Position numbers and translations under genes: made by a program. 64,000 bases of DNA. It comes from Duganella sp. 1411 (GTDB taxonomy: Bacteria; Pseudomonadota; Gammaproteobacteria; Burkholderiales; Burkholderiaceae_D). Each line of letters begins with the position of its first letter. The stretch's first letter is position 1. The notes beneath the pieces were generated by a model. The model was not told the origin of the DNA. It searched no databases and saw nothing but the letters and a program-made list of their open reading frames with translations. The DNA lies in contig NZ_JAFICD010000001.1 of NCBI RefSeq assembly GCF_017833525.1, positions 372,001-436,000 of the forward strand. The letters run 5' to 3'. Shown here one piece after another: positions 58,280-64,000 of this stretch.

Positions 58280-59575
58280 ATGAGCACCATCATCGACAGC
58301 GGCCGCGTGGCCGAACACAACGCCAAGCTGCGCGCCAATCTGGACGAGGACTACGCCGCGCTGGGTGGCATGCTGGCCCGCCGTGGCCAGGACATCGAAA
58401 AGCTGACCGCGCAAGCGCAAAAGTTCGCGGTCGCCTTGCCAAGTTGGGGCGCCGGCACCGGCGGCACGCGCTTCGCCCGCTTTCCGGGCAAGGGCGAGCC
58501 ACGCAATGTGGTCGAAAAGCTGGAGGACTGCGCCGTCATCCATCAGCTGACGTGCGCCACCCCTGGCGTATCGCTGCACTTCCCATGGGATAAAACCTCG
58601 GACCCGTCGGCGCTGCGCCAGCAGGCCGAGAGCCATGGGCTGTACTTCGACGCCGTCAACTCCAACACCTTCCAGGACCAGGTCGGGCAGGAGCACAGCT
58701 ACAAATTCGGCAGCATGACGGCGCACAGCGCGGCCACGCGCGCCCAGGCGGTCGAGCACAATATCGAATGTATCGAGTTGGGCCGGGCGCTGGGATCGAA
58801 GGCGCTGACGGTGTGGGTGGGCGACGGCGCCAACTTCCCGGGGCAGCATAACCTGCGCGGCGCGCTGGAACGTTATCTGGATAGCGCGCGCGCCATCTAC
58901 GCAGCGCTGCCGTCCGACTGGAACATGTTCATCGAGCATAAGCTGTTCGAGCCGGCCTTCTACGCCACCACCATCGCCGATTGGGGCACCAGTTTCGCCT
59001 GCGCGCAGACGCTGGGCGAAAAGGCCAAGTGCCTGGTCGACCTGGGCCACCACGCGCCGAACACCAACATCGAGATGATCGTCGCGCGGCTGGCGCAGTT
59101 CGGCAAGCTGGGAGGCTTCCACTTCAACGACAGCAAATACGGTGACGACGACCTGGATTCGGGCAGCATCAACCCGTTCCAGCTGTTCCTGGTCTTCAAC
59201 GAGCTGGCCGATGCGGCGGAACGCGAAGGCGCCTCGTTCGCGCCGGCCTACATGCTGGACCAGTCGCATAACGTCACCGATCCGATCGAAAGCCTGATGA
59301 ACAGCGCGGTCGAAGTGCAGCGCGCCTTCGTCCAGGCCAACATGGTGGACCGCACCGCCTTGCGCCAGTATCAGGAAGCCAACGACGCCTTGCAGTCGGC
59401 GCAAACGCTCAAGCACGCGTACCGCACCGATGTCAGCGCGATTTTGGCGATGGCGCGCCTGCGTTCGGGCGGCGCCATCGATCCGGTGGCGTGCTATCGC
59501 GCCAGCGGCTATCGCGGGCAGGCGGCCGAGCGCAGGCCGGCAAAGGCGGGCGCCAGCAGCAGCGGTATCGTCTAA
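58280..59575 (+). CDS. rhaI: L-rhamnose isomerase, Rhizobium type (RhaI)
   Basis: A 431-residue xylose-isomerase-like TIM barrel, starting at ATG 58280 behind AAGGAGA. It interconverts L-rhamnose and L-rhamnulose. Metal-binding and catalytic segments are WNMFIEHKLFEPAFYAT (Glu/Lys, about residue 215), CLVDLGHHAPNTNIE (about 252), GFHFNDSKYGDDDLDSG (His/Asp, about 279) and YMLDQSHNVTDPIE (about 325). Length and motifs match the RhaI group rather than E. coli RhaA. It is coupled to rhaD, and GH106 starts three bases after it. Confidence 0.92.
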   Translation: MSTIIDSGRVAEHNAKLRANLDEDYAALGGMLARRGQDIEKLTAQAQKFAVALPSWGAGTGGTRFARFPGKGEPRNVVEKLEDCAVIHQLTCATPGVSLHFPWDKTSDPSALRQQAESHGLYFDAVNSNTFQDQVGQEHSYKFGSMTAHSAATRAQAVEHNIECIELGRALGSKALTVWVGDGANFPGQHNLRGALERYLDSARAIYAALPSDWNMFIEHKLFEPAFYATTIADWGTSFACAQTLGEKAKCLVDLGHHAPNTNIEMIVARLAQFGKLGGFHFNDSKYGDDDLDSGSINPFQLFLVFNELADAAEREGASFAPAYMLDQSHNVTDPIESLMNSAVEVQRAFVQANMVDRTALRQYQEANDALQSAQTLKHAYRTDVSAILAMARLRSGGAIDPVACYRASGYRGQAAERRPAKAGASSSGIV

Positions 59576-59578
59576 GCG

Positions 59579-62344
59579 GTGGCCCCGACAATCAAGGGGC
59601 CGCGCGATCAGCGCCGCCCGGCCACGCCCGCCGCACGGGCGGTTTGTGTCGCGTTGTCACTGCTATGGCCTGGCGCCGGCCTGGCGGCGGAGCGCGGGCC
59701 GGTGCTGTCGGACCGGCTCGCCGATGTCGCCGCCCATCTGGCCAATCCGCCGGTGGACGCCCGTCCGATGGTGCGCTGGTGGTGGTTCGGCCCGGCCGTC
59801 GTCCAGTCGCAGCTTGAGCGGGAACTGCTGGCGATGAAGGCCGGCGGTTTCGGTGGCGTCGAGATCCAGCCGGTCTACCCGATGGAGCTCGACGACCCGG
59901 CGCGAGGCATCCGCAACGTTCCCTATCTTTCGCCGGAATTCCTCGATTCCGTCGGCTTCGTCAACCGCAAGGCGCGGTCCGAGGGCATGCGCGTCGATAT
60001 GACCCTGGCCAGCGGCTGGCCTTATGGCGGCCCCAATGTGCCGGTCGCGGAGTCGGCGGGGCGCCTGCGCGTCGCCGTCGCCGAGGTGGCGCCCGGCGAA
60101 ACCACGGTGGCGCTGCCAGCCATCATGAGCGGCGAGAAGCTGCTGGCCGCTTTCGTCGGCGCGGGCAACGCCAAGCAGTACGACGCGGCGGCATTGAAAA
60201 TGACGGAGCTGCCTGCGGGGCCTGGCCGCGCGGCGGTCGCGCCGGCGGCCGGTGCGCGCGTCATGGTGTTCTACATCGCCAGCCGCACCGGCCAGCAGGT
60301 CAAGCGCGCGGCGCTGGGCGCCGAAGGGTTCGTGCTGGACCACCTGAGCCGCAAGGCGATCGATCATCATCTGAACACCGTCGCCGAGCCTTTGCTGAAG
60401 GCCTTTGGCGACCAGCCGCCGTATGCGGTGTTCTCGGACAGTCTGGAAGTCTACGGCACCGACTGGACCGACGATTTTCTCGAGGAGTTCCAGCGTCGGC
60501 GCGGCTATGATCTCAAGCCGCATCTGCCAACGATCTTCAGCGGGGCCGGTCCCGATGCCGGCGCGCTGCGCCACGATTGGGCACAAACGCAAACGGAGCT
60601 GGTCAACGAACGCTATCTGACGCCGGTCAACGACTGGGCCCAAGCCCATAAAACGCAATTCCGCTCGCAGACCTACGGCGAGCCGGCGGTCTCCATGTCG
60701 AGCAACCGCCTGGTCGCGCTGCCGGAAGGCGAGGGACCGCAGTTCCGCACCTTCTCCTTCACCCGGTTGGCGACATCGGCCGGGCACCTGTACAACAAGC
60801 CGGTGATCTCGGCCGAAACCTGGACCTGGCTACATTCGCCGGCCTTCAGCGCCACGCCGCTGGACATGAAGGCGGAGGCGGACCGCATGCTGCTGCAAGG
60901 CGTGAACCTGTTCGTCGGCCACGGCTGGCCCTACACGCCTCCCGGGCTGCCGGAGCCCGGCTACGCGTTTTATGCGGCGGCCGTGTTCAACGATCATCAG
61001 CCTTGGTGGAACGTCATGCCGGATGTGACGGCGTATCTGAGCCGCACCAGCTATCTGCTGCGCCAGGGACGGCCGGCCAATGACGTCGCCGTCCTGCTGC
61101 CGAACGACGACGTCTATGCGTCGCTGACGCCCGGTAAAGTGTCGCTGTCGGCGGAGATGCACAAACACGTCACGCCCGAACTGACCGAGCAGATACTCGA
61201 CGCCGGCCATAATCTGGACTATGTGGACGCCGAATCGATCCTCGCCCTGGGCGTCGGCCACCCGGTGCTGGTGATGCCGCACGTGACGCGCCTGTCGCCG
61301 GAGGTGATGGCCAAGCTGTCGGATTACGTGCGCGGCGGCGGCAAGATCATCGCCGTCGGTGGCCTGCCGTCGCTGGCCCCGGGTTTTGCCGGCGCGCAGA
61401 GGATCACATCGCAGGTCGTGGCGGCCTCCCAGGCCTTACAAAACACACCTGGCGTGACGCTGGTGGCGGACGACACGGCGGTTAGTGCGGCGCTGGCCAA
61501 GGCGGTGACGCCGGACCTGAAGCTGGCGTCGCAGTCGGCCGATGTCGGCTTCGTGCGCCGCAAGCTGGCGGACGGCGACATCTACTTTATCGCCAACACC
61601 AGCAACCGACAGGTGCGCACCACGGCCAAACTGCGTGCGACGCGCAAGTCCGCCTCCTGGTGGAATCCGCATGATGGCACGACCAGCGCAGCCCAGGTGA
61701 CGCCAGCGCTGGAGCTGGATATGGCGCCATACGAGTCGCGCGTCCTGGTTCTGAGCGACGGCGACGCGGCTGCCGCGGTGGCGCCACGCAAGCCCTCCGT
61801 GGTGTTGGCGGATTTGAGCCGCGACTGGCAAGTACGCTTTCCCGGCGCGCAGCCGCAATCGATGACGCAACTGCGGTCGTGGACCGACGATTTCTCCAGG
61901 CGCTTCTTCTCCGGCGTCGCCGTCTACAGCAAGGATGTGGAGCTCAGCGCATCGCAGCTGAACGGCGCCGCCATTCGCCTCGACTTCGGCAAGGGCACGC
62001 CGCTGGAAACCACTCCCAAGGTTCCAGCCGGTATGCGCGCGATGCTCGATAGTCCGGTCCGCGAGGCGGCCGAGGTCTACGTCAACGGCCAGCGGGCCGG
62101 TTCGGTGTGGCATCCCCCTTACGAGCTGGATATCACCAGCCGGCTGCGGGCGGGCGTCAACAAGATCGAAGTCAAAGTCGCCAACCTGTCGCTGAACGCG
62201 CTGGCGGGCCAGGAACGTCCGGATTACCGGCTGCTGTCGGCGCGCTACGGCCAGCGCTTCGTCCCGCAGGATACCCACCTGATCGTCCCCACGCCGTCCG
62301 GCATGCTGGGCCCCGTGCGGCTGCTGGCGCAACCTGACAAATGA
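59579..62344 (+). CDS. Glycoside hydrolase family 106, alpha-L-rhamnosidase
   Basis: A 921-residue exported enzyme that removes terminal alpha-L-rhamnose. It starts at GTG 59579 (no in-frame ATG precedes the conserved region); the signal peptide spans about residues 18-38, ending GLAA-ER. Family features are PMVRWWWFGPAVVQSQLERELLAMKAGGFGGVEIQPVYP (about 60-100), AVFSDSLEVYGTDWTDDFLEEF (about 282) and ISAETWTWLHSPAFSATPLDMKAEADRMLLQGVNLFVGHGWPY (about 410-450). The last 130 residues form a galactose-binding-like beta domain (AEVYVNGQRAGSVWHPPYELDIT). It lies three bases after rhaI, so it is expressed with the catabolic genes. Confidence 0.9.
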   Translation: MAPTIKGPRDQRRPATPAARAVCVALSLLWPGAGLAAERGPVLSDRLADVAAHLANPPVDARPMVRWWWFGPAVVQSQLERELLAMKAGGFGGVEIQPVYPMELDDPARGIRNVPYLSPEFLDSVGFVNRKARSEGMRVDMTLASGWPYGGPNVPVAESAGRLRVAVAEVAPGETTVALPAIMSGEKLLAAFVGAGNAKQYDAAALKMTELPAGPGRAAVAPAAGARVMVFYIASRTGQQVKRAALGAEGFVLDHLSRKAIDHHLNTVAEPLLKAFGDQPPYAVFSDSLEVYGTDWTDDFLEEFQRRRGYDLKPHLPTIFSGAGPDAGALRHDWAQTQTELVNERYLTPVNDWAQAHKTQFRSQTYGEPAVSMSSNRLVALPEGEGPQFRTFSFTRLATSAGHLYNKPVISAETWTWLHSPAFSATPLDMKAEADRMLLQGVNLFVGHGWPYTPPGLPEPGYAFYAAAVFNDHQPWWNVMPDVTAYLSRTSYLLRQGRPANDVAVLLPNDDVYASLTPGKVSLSAEMHKHVTPELTEQILDAGHNLDYVDAESILALGVGHPVLVMPHVTRLSPEVMAKLSDYVRGGGKIIAVGGLPSLAPGFAGAQRITSQVVAASQALQNTPGVTLVADDTAVSAALAKAVTPDLKLASQSADVGFVRRKLADGDIYFIANTSNRQVRTTAKLRATRKSASWWNPHDGTTSAAQVTPALELDMAPYESRVLVLSDGDAAAAVAPRKPSVVLADLSRDWQVRFPGAQPQSMTQLRSWTDDFSRRFFSGVAVYSKDVELSASQLNGAAIRLDFGKGTPLETTPKVPAGMRAMLDSPVREAAEVYVNGQRAGSVWHPPYELDITSRLRAGVNKIEVKVANLSLNALAGQERPDYRLLSARYGQRFVPQDTHLIVPTPSGMLGPVRLLAQPDK

Positions 62345-63792
62345 GAACCTCCATGAATACCACCAAGTGGATACGCCTGGCGCTTGCCGCGATCCTTGCC
62401 CTCGGCATGGCCGGCGCCGGCGCCAAAACCTACAACGCCGGCAGTTACGGCGCCAAGGGCGATGGCGTCACCCTCAATACCAAAGCGATTCAAGCCGCGA
62501 TCGACGCCGCCGCCAAGGATGGCGGGACGGTGGTGCTCAGTCCCGGCACCTATCTGAGCGGATCTATCTTCGTTAAAAACGGCGTCACGCTGCAAGTGGA
62601 CAAAGGCGTCACCATCCTCGGTTCGCAGCGGATCGAGGACTATCCCGTCATGCCGACCCGGATCGCCGGTATCGAAATGAGCTGGCCGGCGGCGCTGGTC
62701 AACGTCTATGAGCAAAAGAACGCCGCGATCACGGGCGCGGGAACCATCGACGGCGACGGCAAGATCTTTTGGGACAGCTACTGGACCTTGCGCAAGACGT
62801 ATGAACCGCGCGGGCTGCGCTGGGCCTCGGACTACGACGCCAAGCGTCCCCGCCTTATCCAGGTGTTTAATTCTTCGCAGGTGAAAGTGGGCGGCGGCCT
62901 GCTGCTGCGCCGCTCGGGATTCTGGACGCTGCACATCTGCTATTCGACCGACATTACCGTCGATGGCGTCGTCATCCGCAACAACGAAGGCGGACGCGGA
63001 CCATCGACCGACGGCATCGATATCGACTCTTCCAAAAAGATACTGGTGCAGAACGCGGACATCGCCGTCAACGACGACGCTTTATGTATGAAAGCAGGGC
63101 GTGATTCCGACGGCCAGCGCGTCAACCGCCCGACGGAGGATGTGGTTATCCGCGACTCCATCGTGCGCGACGGCGCGGCCGGGGTGACGTTCGGCAGCGA
63201 GACGGCGGGCGGCTTCCGCAATATCGAAGCCTACAACATCACGGTGCTCGACAAGGTCCCTGTCGGCATCCTGTTCAAATCGGCGCACACGCGTGGCGGC
63301 TTCGGCGAAAATCTGCGCCTGCACGATTTCACGATGAAGGGCACGCCGGTCGTCATCCGCATCACGATGAACTGGAATCCAAGCTACAGCTACGCTGAGA
63401 TCCCGAAAGACATCAAGGACTATCCGCCGTACTGGAAAGCGTTGGCCACTCCGGTGCCGAGGGAGAAGGGCATCGCGCATTTCCACGACGTTCGCATATG
63501 GAACATCCAGGCCACCGGCGCCACCACCGCGTTCGAGGTCGATGGCTACAAGGAGGTGCCGCTGGACCGCTTCAGCCTTGCCAATCTGGACATCGAAGCC
63601 GAGAAGGGCGGTCATATCTACGACGTCAAGGCCTGGAAATTCACCGAAACGAAGCTGCGGCTTAAACAGCCGGTCGCCATCGAGGACGCATCGGCCGTCA
63701 AGGGACTGCCGGCCGGCAGCGCGGTCGTGGGACCGGCACCGCCAAAGGAAGACCCATCCAAGAAGAGTTTTGAAGAACAGGACAAGACATGA
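62341..63792 (+). CDS. Glycoside hydrolase family 28 (polygalacturonase/rhamnogalacturonan hydrolase-like)
   Basis: A 483-residue beta-helix enzyme with a signal peptide (LALAAILALGMAGAGA). It starts with an ATGA overlap at 62341; a second ATG at 62353 is possible. Pectinase features are YNAGSYGAKGDGVTLNTKAIQAAID (about 30), STDGIDIDSS with Asp224, and NDDALCMKAG with Asp245-Asp246. The usual Gly-His-Gly motif reads Ala-Ala-Gly (His replaced by Ala280) before VTFGSE, and the basic motif is LFKS rather than RIK. It may cut rhamnogalacturonan from an end. By operon it works with GH106. Confidence 0.85.
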   Translation: MRTSMNTTKWIRLALAAILALGMAGAGAKTYNAGSYGAKGDGVTLNTKAIQAAIDAAAKDGGTVVLSPGTYLSGSIFVKNGVTLQVDKGVTILGSQRIEDYPVMPTRIAGIEMSWPAALVNVYEQKNAAITGAGTIDGDGKIFWDSYWTLRKTYEPRGLRWASDYDAKRPRLIQVFNSSQVKVGGGLLLRRSGFWTLHICYSTDITVDGVVIRNNEGGRGPSTDGIDIDSSKKILVQNADIAVNDDALCMKAGRDSDGQRVNRPTEDVVIRDSIVRDGAAGVTFGSETAGGFRNIEAYNITVLDKVPVGILFKSAHTRGGFGENLRLHDFTMKGTPVVIRITMNWNPSYSYAEIPKDIKDYPPYWKALATPVPREKGIAHFHDVRIWNIQATGATTAFEVDGYKEVPLDRFSLANLDIEAEKGGHIYDVKAWKFTETKLRLKQPVAIEDASAVKGLPAGSAVVGPAPPKEDPSKKSFEEQDKT

Positions 63793-64000
63793 TGAATACC
63801 CGCTATTTGGTTTTGGCGGTGCTTGCCGCGGTGAGCGGCTGCGCCAGCGTGAACGAGCAGCCACAATATCCGTTGCCGACGCCCGCCATGCAGGCCATCG
63901 TCGACAAGGACACCAGCCGTCATTTCGGCGACGCGCCGGCGGACGGCGGGCCGATGGCCACCGACCTGTCACCGGCACTGCGGGCGGCGGCGATCGACAA
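63789..64000 (+). CDS. Lipoprotein start, possibly a further pectin-degrading enzyme (cut by window edge)
   Basis: The ATG at 63789 overlaps the GH28 stop (ATGA), and the frame stays open to the right edge (70 codons). The signal MMNTRYLVLAVLAAVSGC has a lipobox VSGC (Cys18). The mature part begins ASVNEQPQYPLPTPAMQAIVDKDTSRHFGDAP. This is too short to assign. An unsaturated rhamnogalacturonyl hydrolase (GH105) would fit the locus, but that is a guess from context. Confidence 0.6.
   Translation, partial: MMNTRYLVLAVLAAVSGCASVNEQPQYPLPTPAMQAIVDKDTSRHFGDAPADGGPMATDLSPALRAAAID

Overview
The window looks like chromosomal DNA of a high-GC betaproteobacterium of the Burkholderiales, most likely Oxalobacteraceae (Massilia/Duganella type). 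This rests on an XrtA/PEP-CTERM exopolysaccharide locus with PrsK, PrsR and PrsT, the gene order mltG-tmk-holB-pilZ-tatD, and the overall family make-up. It is an inference, since no rRNA or species marker is present. I saw no tRNA, rRNA, CRISPR array, insertion sequence or prophage.

Positions 1-18400 hold the exopolysaccharide/PEP-CTERM locus. At the left edge is the start of a secreted PepA-like protein on the minus strand, preceded by a strong sigma-54 promoter match. Two FeeM-like N-acyltransferases flank the TPR lipoprotein PrsT. A minus-strand block follows (flippase, glycosyltransferase, methyltransferase, glycosyltransferase; the first three joined by ATGA overlaps), then a plus-strand glycosyltransferase, then the main operon: TviB-like dehydrogenase, TviC-like epimerase, XrtA-type polyprenyl-phosphate sugar transferase, histidine kinase PrsK and sigma-54 activator PrsR. 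The regulator pair and the sigma-54 promoter fit one circuit controlling the surface protein.

Positions 18400-25700 hold a subtilisin-family protease with a downstream mini-gene that looks like a free propeptide/inhibitor, a VOC protein, an FNR-like promoter driving a small RRM-like protein and a DASS anion transporter, a CPBP protease, and a minus-strand run ygfZ-DUF4936-NRDE. Positions 25800-30500 are the conserved housekeeping run mltG-tmk-holB-pilZ-tatD-ankyrin. Positions 30500-44430 are mixed: an RsbQ-like hydrolase, a PRMT-like methyltransferase, phospholipase A, a stand-alone EF-G, a repeat-built DUF2799 lipoprotein, a phosphotransacetylase-acetate kinase-FabI operon, and a cNMP-binding/thioredoxin-reductase-like flavoprotein without the redox CxxC.

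Positions 44600-64000 form a rhamnogalacturonan/L-rhamnose utilisation locus: TonB-dependent receptor, GH43, an ABC importer operon of Rhizobium type (rhaR-S-T-P-Q-K, minus strand), divergent rhaD-rhaI, then GH106 alpha-L-rhamnosidase, GH28 and the start of another lipoprotein. The rhaR-rhaD gap contains two matching 18-bp motifs between divergent promoters, likely the RhaR operators. The expected flow is outer-membrane import of pectic oligosaccharides, periplasmic release of rhamnose, ABC import, then isomerase, kinase and aldolase/dehydrogenase to dihydroxyacetone phosphate and lactate. Three copies of a palindromic dispersed repeat (33139, 36689, 48842) sit between convergent genes; the third supplies the end of the rhaK reading frame.
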